Shown here in pieces: positions 43,368 through 52,936 of a DNA stretch of 64,000 nucleotides. Within the stretch, counting starts at the first letter, position 1; the number at the start of each line of letters is the position of its first letter. The DNA is from an uncultured Sphingomonadales bacterium (lineage in GTDB: Bacteria > Pseudomonadota > Alphaproteobacteria > Sphingomonadales > Sphingomonadaceae). The position numbers and the translations under genes are program-made. The notes beneath the pieces were generated by a model. It had not been told where the DNA came from. It was given only the letters and a program-made list of their open reading frames with translations, and searched no databases. The DNA is taken from contig CAIJLZ010000012.1 in NCBI GenBank assembly GCA_903821605.1, forward strand, positions 91,927 to 155,926, read 5' to 3'.

Positions 43368-44843
43368 ATGACGATTCAGATCGACATGGGAATCGACACC
43401 CACGGCAAGCCAGTGCCCATCGACCTGGAGGAACTGCTCGCCACCCGTTTGCTTGTTCAGGGCAATTCGGGTTCGGGTAAGTCGCACCTGTTGCGCCGCA
43501 TGCTGGAACGCTCGGCCAACCATGTGCAACAGATCATCATCGATCCTGAAGGCGATTTTGTCACCCTCGCCCAGCCTTATGGCCATGTCGTGATCGATGG
43601 CGCGGAATATGCGGTGCGCGAAATCACCAATTTCGCGACTCGCATTCGCGAACATCGCGCATCGGTCGTGCTCAACCTTGAAGGGCTGGATGCCGAAGGG
43701 CAGATGCGCTGCGCCGCCCATTTCCTCGGCGCGCTGTTCGAAGCCCCGCGTGAATTCTGGTATCCGGCGTTGGTCGTGGTGGACGAAGCCCAGTTGTTCG
43801 CACCTGCCGCCGGTGGCGATGTATCGGAAGAGGTGCGGCGCGCCTCGCTTACCGCCATGACGAACCTGATGTGCCGTGGCCGCAAGCGCGGGCTGGCCGG
43901 CGTGATCGCGACTCAGCGGCTCGCCAAGCTGGCCAAGAATGTCGCGGCCGAGGCTTCAAATTTCCTGATGGGGCGCACTTTTCTCGATATCGACATGGCG
44001 CGCGCGGCTGATTTGCTGGGCATGGAACGACGCCAAGCGGAGCAGATCCGCGACCTGCAACGCGGCCGCTTCCTCGCGCTCGGCCCGGCCATTTCACGCC
44101 GCCCGCTGGAAGTCCAGATCGGCGCAGTTGCGACTTCGGCGCGCAGCATGAGCCCGAAGCTGGTGCCATTGCCCAAGGCGCGTGGAGAGGACATGGAGGC
44201 GCTGCTGTTCGCCCCGGTCGACGCCCCGGCGATGGTCCTGCACCTCACACCGCCCGCCCCGCCACCGCCGCCGCCCGCAGATGCGCTGTTTGCCGCCATC
44301 AGCGCGCCGGTCATCGCCCCTGGCATCGACATGCCACGGGCGGAGGAGAAAACGGCGGAACAGGTCGAAGCTGTGATCGTCCAGACCCTGCGCGACATCA
44401 TCGCAGAAGAGGAAAGCGACCCGACGATCCGCGCCGCCGCCTTGCTGTTTCAAGATTTTCAGGTGCGCTGCCGCATGGCCGGGGTGGCGCGTGCGCCGCT
44501 GGATGCCGCCGCCTTCAACCGCCGCCTGTCATGCGCCCGCGCCGGCATCTTCAGCATCGATGAAGACGACTGGCAAAGGGCGCTCGCGGTCGGCTCGACC
44601 TTGCCCGAGGATATGCTCGGCACCTTTTTGCTGATCGCGCGCGCCGCCCGCGATGGGCTGCCCTGCCCCAATGACGACCAGATCGCGCGGGCCTATGGCA
44701 CCTCATCACTCGGCCGGGTGCGGCGTTTGCTAAGCTATATCGAAGAGCGCGAGTTGATCGTCTGTCGCGAGGATTTGGCGGGCAAGCGCTCGATCTCGAT
44801 CCCCATTCTCGGCTGGTCTACTGATAGCGCCGCGCCGCGATAA
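43368..44843 (+). CDS. HerA-like / DUF87 P-loop ATPase
   Basis: A 491-residue soluble ATPase. Walker A is LVQGNSGSGKSHLLRRM near residue 30, Walker B is LVVVDEAQLFAP near 140, and RGRKRGLAGVIATQR carries the sensor/arginine region, matching the FtsK-HerA fold. The middle has a Pro-rich linker (PPAPPPPPPAD), and a helical C-terminal part ends with a winged-helix-like stretch (SSLGRVRRLLSYIEERELI). HerA-like proteins move DNA in repair or defence, but no NurA nuclease or defence partner is adjacent. GTG 43359 is an alternative start. Confidence 0.82.
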   Translation: MTIQIDMGIDTHGKPVPIDLEELLATRLLVQGNSGSGKSHLLRRMLERSANHVQQIIIDPEGDFVTLAQPYGHVVIDGAEYAVREITNFATRIREHRASVVLNLEGLDAEGQMRCAAHFLGALFEAPREFWYPALVVVDEAQLFAPAAGGDVSEEVRRASLTAMTNLMCRGRKRGLAGVIATQRLAKLAKNVAAEASNFLMGRTFLDIDMARAADLLGMERRQAEQIRDLQRGRFLALGPAISRRPLEVQIGAVATSARSMSPKLVPLPKARGEDMEALLFAPVDAPAMVLHLTPPAPPPPPPADALFAAISAPVIAPGIDMPRAEEKTAEQVEAVIVQTLRDIIAEEESDPTIRAAALLFQDFQVRCRMAGVARAPLDAAAFNRRLSCARAGIFSIDEDDWQRALAVGSTLPEDMLGTFLLIARAARDGLPCPNDDQIARAYGTSSLGRVRRLLSYIEERELIVCREDLAGKRSISIPILGWSTDSAAPR

Positions 44844-44861
44844 GCTCGGCCCCTGCCCCTC

Positions 44862-44883
44862 CCCCTCCCAACGCCGGGAGGGG
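44862..44883. terminator. CCCCTCCC/GGGAGGGG hairpin between convergent genes
   Basis: An 8-bp perfect stem with a 6-base loop lies between the HerA-like gene and the converging acyl-CoA synthetase gene. It shares its arm with two other palindromes in this window. It can serve as a bidirectional 3' structure. No T run is seen. Confidence 0.55.
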
Positions 44884-44894
44884 AAGATGTCAGT

Positions 44895-46769
44895 TCACTC
44901 GCTGGTTTCGAACGAGAACAAGGCACGGATCGCCACCAACACCGCCGGGTTTTCGATCGTCGGCGGGGTTTCGACATGCTCGCCATTGGCAAGGCGGCGC
45001 AAGGTGGCGCGCAGGATCTTGCCGGAACGGGTCTTGGGCAACGCATCGACAAGATGTGCATGTTTCAACGCCGCAACCGGGCCGAGTTCCTCTCGCACCG
45101 TCCAGATAATCTCCTTGGCCAGTTCGTCGCTCATCTCGACCCCAGCCTTGGGCACCGCAAAGGCCATCGGGACCATGCCCTTCAGCACATCATCCACCCC
45201 GATCACCGCGCATTCCGCAATCGCCGGATGTGCCGCGACAATCTGCTCCATCTGGCCGGTAGACAGCCGGTGGCCCGCGACATTGATGATATCATCCGTG
45301 CGGCCCATGATGTGCACAAAGCCCTCGGCATCGATAAAGCCCGCATCGCCCGTCTCATAATAGCCGGGGAAAGTCTGGAACGACTTGGCATAGCCCGCCG
45401 CATTGTTCCACAATGTGGCATAAGCCCCCGGCGCCAATGGCAATTTGATCACGACATTGCCGCTCTGGCCGGTTTCGACGTCATTGCCGCTCTCGTCGAA
45501 CACATGAAAAGCATAGCCCGGCACTGGGAAGCCCGCGCTACCCGCAAGGCGGCGGGTATCGCCAAGGCCAAGACAGGTGGCGAGCGCAGGCCAGCCCAAT
45601 TCGGTCTGCCACCAATGGTCGATCACCGGCATCTGCAACTGGGTTTCCGCCCAATGGATCGTATCCGGATCCGCCCGCTCCCCCGCGAGGAACAGGGCGC
45701 GCATCTTGCCAAGCCCAATGTCTGCGATGAACTTGCCCTCCGGGTCTTCCTTGCGAATAGCCCGGATCGCGGTCGGTGCGGTAAAGAACACATCGACCTG
45801 ATGGCGAACAATGGTGCGCCAGAACGTGCCCGCATCGGGCGTGCCGACGGGCTTGCCCTCGAACAGCACCGTGGTGCAGCCGGCAATCAGCGGGCCATAG
45901 ACAATATAGCTATGGCCAACGACCCAACCGACATCGGATGCGGCCCAGAATATGTCGCCCGGCTTCAGCCCATAGATATTCGCCATGCTCCACGACAAGG
46001 CGACGGCATGGCCACCATTTTCGCGCACCACGCCCTTGGGCGTACCGGTCGTGCCGGAGGTGTAGAGAATATACAACGGGTCGGTCGCCTTGACCGGGAC
46101 GCAACCGACCGGTTCGGCTACTGCCCGCAGCGTCGCCCAATCAAGGTCGCGCCCTGCCGTCATAGCGGCGGGGGCCTGCGGGCGCTGAAACAGAATGACC
46201 CGGTCCACCTTGTGGCTTGCGAGATCGAGCGCATGGTCGACCAGCGGCTTATATTCGACGACGCGATGCCCCTCGATACCGCATGACGCGGTGAGCAACA
46301 GGCGCGGCGTGGCGTCGTCGATCCGCTTGGCGAGTTCCGGCGCGGCAAAACCGCCGAACACCACCGAATGAATCGCGCCGATCCGGGCGCAGCCAAGCAT
46401 CGCGAACAGCGTTTCGGGGATCATCGGCATGTAGATGATGACCCGGTCGCCCGCGGTCACGCCTTGGCCAGCCAGCATCCCCGCAACGCGGGCGACCTCG
46501 TCTTGCAATTGTGCGAAGGTGAATTTGCGGATCTGATCGGTGACGGGGCTGTCATAAATGACCGCAACATCATCGCCGCGCCCATTGGCCACATGGCGAT
46601 CCACCGCATTGTGACAGGTGTTGAGCAGGCCATCGGCAAACCAGCCCTGGCCTTGAACCCAGCCCTTTTCGGGCGCCTTGTCCCATTCAAGCGCGCTCGC
46701 CGCGTCGAGCCAGAAACCATCCGGATCCGACATGCTGCGACGAAGGGCGGCGACATAGCGATCAGACAT
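44895..46769 (-). CDS. prpE: propionyl-CoA synthetase-like AMP-forming acyl-CoA ligase
   Basis: A 624-residue ANL-superfamily ligase that activates a short-chain fatty acid to its CoA ester through an acyl-AMP. Seen: ACAS N-terminal domain start (MSDRYVAALRRSMSDPDGFW), P-loop YTSGTTGTPKGVVREN and catalytic lysine region [20 protein letters not shown]. Overall pattern (RENGGHAVAL, DVGWVVGHSYIVYGPL) matches PrpE rather than Acs. ATG 46769 is preceded by GGGAGAGC. It lies downstream of the MHS permease on the same strand, past a terminator. Propionate as substrate is by family only. Confidence 0.9.
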   Translation of the reverse strand: MSDRYVAALRRSMSDPDGFWLDAASALEWDKAPEKGWVQGQGWFADGLLNTCHNAVDRHVANGRGDDVAVIYDSPVTDQIRKFTFAQLQDEVARVAGMLAGQGVTAGDRVIIYMPMIPETLFAMLGCARIGAIHSVVFGGFAAPELAKRIDDATPRLLLTASCGIEGHRVVEYKPLVDHALDLASHKVDRVILFQRPQAPAAMTAGRDLDWATLRAVAEPVGCVPVKATDPLYILYTSGTTGTPKGVVRENGGHAVALSWSMANIYGLKPGDIFWAASDVGWVVGHSYIVYGPLIAGCTTVLFEGKPVGTPDAGTFWRTIVRHQVDVFFTAPTAIRAIRKEDPEGKFIADIGLGKMRALFLAGERADPDTIHWAETQLQMPVIDHWWQTELGWPALATCLGLGDTRRLAGSAGFPVPGYAFHVFDESGNDVETGQSGNVVIKLPLAPGAYATLWNNAAGYAKSFQTFPGYYETGDAGFIDAEGFVHIMGRTDDIINVAGHRLSTGQMEQIVAAHPAIAECAVIGVDDVLKGMVPMAFAVPKAGVEMSDELAKEIIWTVREELGPVAALKHAHLVDALPKTRSGKILRATLRRLANGEHVETPPTIENPAVLVAIRALFSFETSE

Positions 46770-46877
46770 CATGCTCTCCCGGACAGGCCAACAACTGCAC
46801 CAACTTTGCGGTGCTTATAGTCCCCTTGGCGCAGTTCGACGAGTGGTGCCATTAGACGATGGTCGCGGACAAAAAAT

Positions 46878-46909
46878 GAGGGTGGCGGGTCTGGGGCACC
46901 GCCACCCTC
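46878..46909 (-). terminator. rho-independent terminator of the MHS permease gene
   Basis: GAGGGTGGCGG and CCGCCACCCTC make a perfect 11-bp stem with a 10-base loop, and on the minus strand the stem is followed by ATTTTTTG. This is the clearest intrinsic terminator in the window. It closes the porin-permease transcription unit and separates it from the prpE gene. Confidence 0.92.
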
Positions 46910-46940
46910 TTCAACCTCCCGCCAAGCGGGCGGCAGGAGA

Positions 46941-48611
46941 TTATTGATCGATATTCCGGCGGAAGGTTTCCGGCAGGAACAGCAAGCCAAGCACCACGGT
47001 CGCGGCGGCGATCACCACCGGATACCACAGGCCGTAGTAGATATTGCCGGTCGCCGCGACCATCGCGAAGGCGGTGGTCGGCAGGAAGCCGCCGAACCAG
47101 CCATTGCCGATGTGATAGGGCAGCGACATCGAGGTGTAGCGGATGCGGCTCGGGAAGAGCTCGACCAGCAACGCCGCGATCGGACCGTAAACGGCGGTCA
47201 CCAGCAGCACGAGGATGAACAGAATGCCAACCACCTTCGGCTTGTTGATCTGGGCAGGATCAGCCTTGGCCGGATAGCCGGCATCGCTCAGCGTTGCCTT
47301 CAGATCATCTTGGAAAGCCGTGATCGCGGCCTTTTTGGCATCGCCCGACAGATTGGCAACATCCGGCGCGGTCAGCACCTTATCGCCGACGCTGATCTGC
47401 GCCACCGCACCCGGTGCCGCTTCCACATTGGTGTAGGTGATGCCGGTCTTCGCCATATAGGATTTGGCGACGTCGCAGCTCTTGGTGTCGAACTTGTTCT
47501 TGCCGACCGGGTCGAACTGGAACGAGCAATCATCTTGATGCGCAACAATCGTCACCGGTGACGTTGCCTGCGCCTTGGCCAAAGCCGGGTTGGCGGCATC
47601 GGTCAGCGCAGTGAACAGCGGAAAATAGGACAAGGCTGCCACGGCGCAACCGACGAGGATGATCGGCTTGCGACCGATGCGATCCGACAGCCAGCCGAAG
47701 AACACGAAGAACGGCGTGCCCAAGGCAAGCGCAATCGCGATCAGGATGTTTGCCGTCGCGCCATCGACCTTCATCATCTTCTCAAGGAAGAACAGCGCAT
47801 AGAATTGGCCGGTGTACCAGACCACGGCCTGCCCCGCGACCGCGCCGATCAGCGCGATGATGACCCAACGCAGATTGCCCCATTCGCCAAAGGCTTCCGA
47901 AATCGGAGCCTTGGAGGTGGTGCCCTCATCCTTCATCTTCTGGAAAACCGGGCTCTCGTTAAGCTGGAGACGGATCCACATCGAAACCGCCAGCAACACG
48001 ATCGAGATCAGGAACGGCAGACGCCAGCCCCATGCCGCAAAGGCTTCCTCACCGATCACCATGCGGGTGCCGATCACGATCAGCAGGGCCGCAAACAGGC
48101 CAAGCGTGGCCGTCGTCTGGATCCAGCTGGTGTACAGGCCGCGCTTATTATCTGGCGCGTGTTCCGCCACATAGGTCGCCGCACCGCCATATTCGCCGCC
48201 AAGCGCAAGGCCCTGGGCCAACCGCATGACAACGAGGATGATCGGTGCCGCCACCCCGATTGACGCATAAGACGGCAGCAAGCCGACCGCGAAGGTCGAC
48301 AGGCCCATGATGCCCATGGTGACAAGGAAGGTATTCTTCCGCCCGACAAGATCGCCGATCCGTCCGAAGACCAAGGCGCCGAACGGGCGCACCGCAAAAC
48401 CAGCCGCAAACGCCGCGAGGGCGAAAATGAAGCCGGTCGTCTCGTTCACGCCCGAAAAGAACTGGGCCGAGATGTAGGTGGCCAGCAGGCCATAGAGATA
48501 GAAATCATACCATTCGAAAACCGTGCCCAGCGATGACGCGGCAATGACCAGTTTCTCATTCTGGGTTGCCTGGTGATGCTTGGGCAGGTTGTCGTTCAAT
48601 ACCGTTGCCAT
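46941..48611 (-). CDS. MHS-family MFS permease (short-chain acid/osmolyte type) with a periplasmic insert
   Basis: A 556-residue H+ symporter-like protein of the metabolite:H+ symporter group. VFEWYDFYLYGLLA, GRIGDLVGRKNTF and LGGEYGGAATYVAEH are typical MHS motifs, as in ShiA, KgtP and ProP. A roughly 120-residue insert (about 337-458) lies between helices near 330 and 460, faces the periplasm and holds two cysteines. It is 24 bases downstream of the porin and, by context (acs, prpE, CrbS/R), probably imports acetate or another small acid. Substrate is inference. Confidence 0.9.
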   Translation of the reverse strand: MATVLNDNLPKHHQATQNEKLVIAASSLGTVFEWYDFYLYGLLATYISAQFFSGVNETTGFIFALAAFAAGFAVRPFGALVFGRIGDLVGRKNTFLVTMGIMGLSTFAVGLLPSYASIGVAAPIILVVMRLAQGLALGGEYGGAATYVAEHAPDNKRGLYTSWIQTTATLGLFAALLIVIGTRMVIGEEAFAAWGWRLPFLISIVLLAVSMWIRLQLNESPVFQKMKDEGTTSKAPISEAFGEWGNLRWVIIALIGAVAGQAVVWYTGQFYALFFLEKMMKVDGATANILIAIALALGTPFFVFFGWLSDRIGRKPIILVGCAVAALSYFPLFTALTDAANPALAKAQATSPVTIVAHQDDCSFQFDPVGKNKFDTKSCDVAKSYMAKTGITYTNVEAAPGAVAQISVGDKVLTAPDVANLSGDAKKAAITAFQDDLKATLSDAGYPAKADPAQINKPKVVGILFILVLLVTAVYGPIAALLVELFPSRIRYTSMSLPYHIGNGWFGGFLPTTAFAMVAATGNIYYGLWYPVVIAAATVVLGLLFLPETFRRNIDQ

Positions 48612-48635
48612 TGAACCTCTCCTGTTTTTTACTGA

Positions 48636-50069
48636 TTAAAAGCTGTACTTCGCGGCCATTTCCAGCCGGTCGAACTGACCCTGTGCGCCACTGACAAGTT
48701 CCCGCTCGCCATGGCGATACTCAACACCGAGATCGAAACCCTTGACCGGCGACCAGAACAAATTGCCGGCGGCGCTCCATGCCTTGCTATTGGCAGCGCC
48801 GGTGATCACATAGCCATCGGGATAGTTGGCCTTCTGATAGCTCGCCATGAAAGTCGAACGAACCGTCTTCGTCCAGCCGAGTTTCAGCGCTGCAAAGGCT
48901 GCGAAACTCTCGACCGTTTCGAGCTGCGCCGTATTATTGTTCACGATCACCGCATCCGGCGCAAAGTTCAGACCGAGGTAGCGCCCGATACCCTCACCAT
49001 AAGTCGCCATGAAACGCAGATCATGACGCTTGTCGGGACCGAACGGCAACTTGCCTGCCGCACTCACGCCCCAGCCGGTGGCATGATCACCATAGGCCAC
49101 ATTGCTTACAACCGTATCAGCCGAGAGCTGACGCAACAGCGCAGCAAAAGACAGCTCGCCGAACGGCGCAACATAGTTCAAGCGCGCCGTGATATCGGGC
49201 ATCCGATCATCGTCGTTTTCGACCAGTGTCGCCGACGCGGTGGTGATCGACGCCGTCTCGGGATTTTCCACCGACACGGTCAGCGTCGCCTGCTTGTTGA
49301 GCGGGAAGGCATAGCGAATCTGCTGTTGCCGCACGAAGACGGTGCCCTCGCTTGGGCCGACATAATCGGTCGATTCCGGCAGCGCGCCGACATATTGGAA
49401 GTTGGTCCATTCCTGCCCGACAAGCAGCTTGTCGAACGTCACAAAACCGCGACGAAGCGCCAGATTATAGCCATTGGTCGTGCGCTGGCTGCCCTGGGTG
49501 CCGGGCGATGTCTGGAAGTCGAATTCCAAATGACCCTTCAACAAATGCTTGCCAATCGGGGTCGCCGTGGTGAGCCAGAACCGGCTCTGTTTGGCGGTGC
49601 CGGTATAGTCATTGCCTTCACGCGTGCCCCCGACCGGGATCTGACTGGGGACATAGAAATCCTTGATCAACGAACCATTGGCCGCATCGCCATCGCCATA
49701 ACGGGTGAAGCTCGACACGGCCTTGAAATAGCCATTGAGTTTGACCGTTGTGCCCGCGACATTAAAGCCTTCGAGGGGGGCGGTCGGCTTGGCTTCAAGC
49801 GCGGCGACCTTCTGACCGGTTTGCGCACTGGCATCGGCGGCGGCGGCAGCCTTGGCGGCAGTCGCCTCCTGCTCGGCGCGCAGTTGCAGCACTTCATTGT
49901 TCATCGCCGAATAGGCGGATTCGAGCTTGAGCAACCGGGCTTCAAGTTCCGCTTCACGCGCGCTCTGCGGTGCGGCGGCAGGGGCCGCGATCGCGGCACT
50001 GGTTGCCATGAACATGGCACAGGCTGCGACGCTACCAAGCCAACGGGATTTTGAAACGCTTATGGACAT
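48636..50069 (-). CDS. DcaP-like outer-membrane porin
   Basis: A 477-residue outer-membrane protein. A signal peptide (ending AIAAPA) is followed by a coiled coil (about 40-90, AREAELEARLLKLESAYSAMN) and a beta-barrel starting VKLNGYFKAVSSF; it ends with LEMAAKYSF, with the terminal Phe used by BAM. DcaP-type trimers take up small dicarboxylates and other acids. It precedes the MHS permease by 24 bases, forming a porin-permease operon, and is divergent from acs. Start choice between two adjacent Mets is arbitrary. Confidence 0.9.
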   Translation of the reverse strand: MSISVSKSRWLGSVAACAMFMATSAAIAAPAAAPQSAREAELEARLLKLESAYSAMNNEVLQLRAEQEATAAKAAAAADASAQTGQKVAALEAKPTAPLEGFNVAGTTVKLNGYFKAVSSFTRYGDGDAANGSLIKDFYVPSQIPVGGTREGNDYTGTAKQSRFWLTTATPIGKHLLKGHLEFDFQTSPGTQGSQRTTNGYNLALRRGFVTFDKLLVGQEWTNFQYVGALPESTDYVGPSEGTVFVRQQQIRYAFPLNKQATLTVSVENPETASITTASATLVENDDDRMPDITARLNYVAPFGELSFAALLRQLSADTVVSNVAYGDHATGWGVSAAGKLPFGPDKRHDLRFMATYGEGIGRYLGLNFAPDAVIVNNNTAQLETVESFAAFAALKLGWTKTVRSTFMASYQKANYPDGYVITGAANSKAWSAAGNLFWSPVKGFDLGVEYRHGERELVSGAQGQFDRLEMAAKYSF

Positions 50070-50155
50070 CACCCTCTCCTGACACTTGTTCCGGAATTCG
50101 GAATCTTTGCTGGTCAGCCTCGTCTATCGCGTCTGAACAGGCGTGACGGATAGAG

Positions 50156-50192
50156 CGACCTTGGTCTAAGAAGGGTTCGACCTTGGTCCAAG
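50156..50192. promoter_or_regulatory. paired direct repeat upstream of acs and porin (candidate CrbR site)
   Basis: CGACCTTGGTCTAAG (50156-50170) and CGACCTTGGTCCAAG (50178-50192) differ at one base and start 22 bp apart, two helical turns. Each contains an imperfect or perfect CTTGG-N-CCAAG dyad. They lie in the gap between the divergent porin and acs genes, about 50 bases before acs. A LuxR-type regulator encoded just downstream of acs is the obvious candidate to bind them. Confidence 0.65.
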
Positions 50193-50244
50193 GTGCCACC
50201 ACCCGGAGGGGCTGTTAAAGTGGCGCAATAAAGTGGAGAGTTCG

Positions 50245-52191
50245 ATGTCTGAGCATGTATTTCCCGTACCCCCCGCCATCAGCACCGCCGCCCATGTTGA
50301 CGCCGCCCGCTATGAGGCGATGCGCGCTGAGGCGGCCAGCAATCCCGACGCTTTCTGGCGACGCGAGGCGCAGCGAGTCGATTGGATCAAGCCCTTCACC
50401 ACGGTCGACAACAGCAGCTTCCACGAATCGGATTTCGGCATTCGGTGGTTCGAGGATGGCGTGCTCAACGTTTCCGCCAACTGCATCGACCGCCACCTTG
50501 CCACCAAGGGCGATCAGACCGCGATCATCTGGGAAGGTGACAGCCCGCACGAGCAGCGCGTCATCAGCTATCGTGAGTTGCACGAGGAAGTCTGCCGCTT
50601 TGCCAATGTGCTGAAAGCCAATGGCGCGCAAAAGGGCGACCGCATCACGATCTACATGCCGATGATCCCGGAAGCGGCGTTTGCGATGCTCGCCTGCACC
50701 CGCATCGGCGCGATCCATTCGGTGGTGTTCGGCGGCTTCTCACCCGAAAGCCTCGCCAGCCGTATCCGCGACTGTGACTCCAAGCTGATCGTGACGGCGG
50801 ACGAAGGGCTGCGCGGCGGCAAGAAAGTTCCGCTCAAGGCCAATGTCGATGAAGCCCTGACCCATCAATGCCCGTCGGTCGAAAATGTGATCGTCGTCCG
50901 CCGCACTGGTGGTCCGGTCGCCATGACCGAAGGCCGCGACCGTTGGTATGAGGCCGAACGCGATCTCGTCGATGCCGACTGCCCGGCGGAACCGATGGGG
51001 GCGGAAGACCCGCTGTTCATCCTCTACACATCCGGGTCGACCGGCACACCCAAGGGCGTGTTGCACAGCACGGGCGGCTATCTTGTCTGGGCCGCCATGA
51101 CCCACCAGTTGGTGTTCGATTACAAGCCGGGTGAAGTCTATTGGTGCACCGCCGATATCGGCTGGGTCACGGGCCATAGCTATATCATCTACGGTCCGCT
51201 GGCGAACGGCGCGACCACCCTGATGTTCGAAGGCGTGCCCAATTATCCGGATTTCAGCCGGTTCTGGCAGGTCATCGACAAATGGAACGTCAACATCTTC
51301 TACACCGCGCCGACTGCGTTGCGCGCCCTGATGCGCGAGGGTGACGATTATGTCACCGCCTGTTCCCGCAAGACGTTGCGCATCCTTGGCAGTGTCGGGG
51401 AACCGATCAATCCGGAAGCATGGGAATGGTATCATCGCGTCGTCGGCGAAGGTCGTTGCCCGGTGGTCGACACTTGGTGGCAGACGGAAACCGGCGGCAT
51501 CATGATCTCGCCACTTCCCGGCGCGACCGATCTCAAGCCCGGTTCGGCGACAAAGCCGTTCTTCGGCGTCAATCCGGTGCTGGTCGATGCGGAGGGCAAT
51601 GAGCTGGACGGCGCGACCGATGGCAATCTCTGCATCACGCAAAGCTGGCCCGGGCAGATGCGCACCGTCTATGGCGACCATGCGCGCTTCTTCCAGACCT
51701 ATTTCAGCACCTATCGCGGCAAATATTTCACCGGCGACGGCTGCCGCCGCGACGCGGATGGCTATTACTGGATTACGGGCCGGGTCGATGATGTGATCAA
51801 CGTATCCGGCCACCGCATGGGCACGGCCGAGGTTGAAAGCGCGCTGGTCGCCCATCCCAAGGTGGCGGAAGCGGCCGTCGTCGGCATGCCGCACGACATC
51901 AAGGGCCAAGGCATTTATGCCTATGTCACGCTCAACGCGGGCGAGCCGGAATCCGACGCCCTCCGCAAGGAGCTGGTGCAATGGGTCCGCCATGAAATCG
52001 GACCGATTGCGACCCCGGATGTGATCCAGTTCGCGCCCGGCCTGCCCAAGACCCGTTCGGGGAAAATCATGCGCCGCATCTTGCGCAAGATTGCCGAAGG
52101 CGATGTGTCTTCGCTGGGTGATACCTCGACCTTGGCCGATCCGTCGGTCGTCGAAAAGCTGGTGGCTGACAGCCGACTTGTATCTGCCTGA
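50245..52191 (+). CDS. acs: acetyl-CoA synthetase (AMP-forming)
   Basis: A 648-residue acetate:CoA ligase, typical length. Motifs: [15 protein letters not shown] (AMP-binding P-loop), [37 protein letters not shown] and the acetylatable lysine in [21 protein letters not shown]. It converts acetate to acetyl-CoA for growth on C2 compounds. ATG 50245 follows GGAG; the track GTG at 50233 overlaps that ribosome site. It is divergent from the porin-permease pair and followed by the CrbR-like gene. Confidence 0.96.
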   Translation: MSEHVFPVPPAISTAAHVDAARYEAMRAEAASNPDAFWRREAQRVDWIKPFTTVDNSSFHESDFGIRWFEDGVLNVSANCIDRHLATKGDQTAIIWEGDSPHEQRVISYRELHEEVCRFANVLKANGAQKGDRITIYMPMIPEAAFAMLACTRIGAIHSVVFGGFSPESLASRIRDCDSKLIVTADEGLRGGKKVPLKANVDEALTHQCPSVENVIVVRRTGGPVAMTEGRDRWYEAERDLVDADCPAEPMGAEDPLFILYTSGSTGTPKGVLHSTGGYLVWAAMTHQLVFDYKPGEVYWCTADIGWVTGHSYIIYGPLANGATTLMFEGVPNYPDFSRFWQVIDKWNVNIFYTAPTALRALMREGDDYVTACSRKTLRILGSVGEPINPEAWEWYHRVVGEGRCPVVDTWWQTETGGIMISPLPGATDLKPGSATKPFFGVNPVLVDAEGNELDGATDGNLCITQSWPGQMRTVYGDHARFFQTYFSTYRGKYFTGDGCRRDADGYYWITGRVDDVINVSGHRMGTAEVESALVAHPKVAEAAVVGMPHDIKGQGIYAYVTLNAGEPESDALRKELVQWVRHEIGPIATPDVIQFAPGLPKTRSGKIMRRILRKIAEGDVSSLGDTSTLADPSVVEKLVADSRLVSA

Positions 52192-52193
52192 AT

Positions 52194-52216
52194 TTTGCTC
52201 CTAAATAGGGAGCAAA
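52194..52216. promoter_or_regulatory. inverted repeat between acs and the CrbR-like gene
   Basis: TTTGCTCC and GGAGCAAA form a perfect 8-bp inverted repeat with a 7-base AT-rich centre just after the acs stop and 16 bases before the regulator start. No T run follows. It may be an mRNA hairpin that reduces read-through, or an operator. Confidence 0.5.
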
Positions 52217-52232
52217 TGGGAAGGCAGAACAA

Positions 52233-52877
52233 GTGAATAGCACGGGAGGGGTCATTCTTGTCGCCGACGATCATCCCCTGTTTCGGCAGGCGATGATGAT
52301 GGCGGTCATGCGCGTGCGCCCCGACTGTCGCATTGTCGAAGCGGCCACGCTCGACCATGCGATACAGGCCGCCGCCGACACCAGCGACCTTGTGATGATC
52401 CTGCTCGACCTGAAAATGCCCGGTGCGACGGGCTTTTCCGGTGTGGCGCTGCTCCATGCTGAACGGCCCTCCGTCCCAATTCTCGTGGTTTCAAGTGCCG
52501 ATGCCGATATCGCGGCGCAGGAGGCGCGGCGCTTTGGCGCGGTCGGATTCATCGGCAAAGATCAGGATCTCGACGCGATCGAACAGGCGATTGCCGCCGC
52601 ATTGTCGGGTGAGCGCCCGGCCCTGCCGCCAATCGCCCCCGAGTCGCAACCGGTCGACGACATGGCGGAAAAGGTCGCCTCCCTTACCCCCACCCAATTA
52701 CGGGTGCTGCTTGGGGTGCTGGATGGTCGGCTGAACAAGCAGATCGCCTATGATCTCGGCGTGACCGAGGCCACGGTGAAGGCGCATATGACGGCTGTGC
52801 TGGGCAAGCTTGGGGTACAGAACCGGACGCAGGCGGCGCTGGCGGCGCGGGCGCTGGGGATCGGGATGCAGCATTAA
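52233..52877 (+). CDS. crbR: LuxR-family response regulator, CrbR-like
   Basis: A 214-residue NarL/FixJ-type regulator starting with GTG. The receiver has ADDHPLF, phospho-acceptor Asp in ILLDLKMPGATG and the Lys in FIGKDQD; the LuxR helix-turn-helix is LTPTQLRVLLGVLDGRLNKQIAYDLGVTEATVKAHMTAVLGKLG. Its position after acs and opposite an SLC5-type hybrid kinase matches CrbR, known in Vibrio and Pseudomonas to activate acs. Identification is by context and architecture. Confidence 0.85.
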   Translation: MNSTGGVILVADDHPLFRQAMMMAVMRVRPDCRIVEAATLDHAIQAAADTSDLVMILLDLKMPGATGFSGVALLHAERPSVPILVVSSADADIAAQEARRFGAVGFIGKDQDLDAIEQAIAAALSGERPALPPIAPESQPVDDMAEKVASLTPTQLRVLLGVLDGRLNKQIAYDLGVTEATVKAHMTAVLGKLGVQNRTQAALAARALGIGMQH

Positions 52878-52904
52878 GGCCAACGCGTCGGCGGCGCGCT
52901 GGCC
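52878..52904. terminator. hairpin between convergent crbR and crbS
   Basis: GGCCA-A-CGCG and CGCG-C-TGGCC give a nine-pair stem with one mismatch and a 7-base loop, in the 59-base gap between two convergent genes. It begins immediately after the regulator stop. No T run, so termination would be weak. Confidence 0.4.
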
Positions 52905-52936
52905 CATGCGCGCCCGCCCTCAAGCCGCAAGCCGCG

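Noticed and set aside
44976-46286. 436-residue plus-strand ORF over prpE
   Set aside because: Antisense shadow of an acyl-CoA synthetase with complete motifs.
48711-50054. 447-residue plus-strand ORF over the porin
   Set aside because: Antisense shadow; the porin has a signal peptide, a coiled coil and a terminal Phe.
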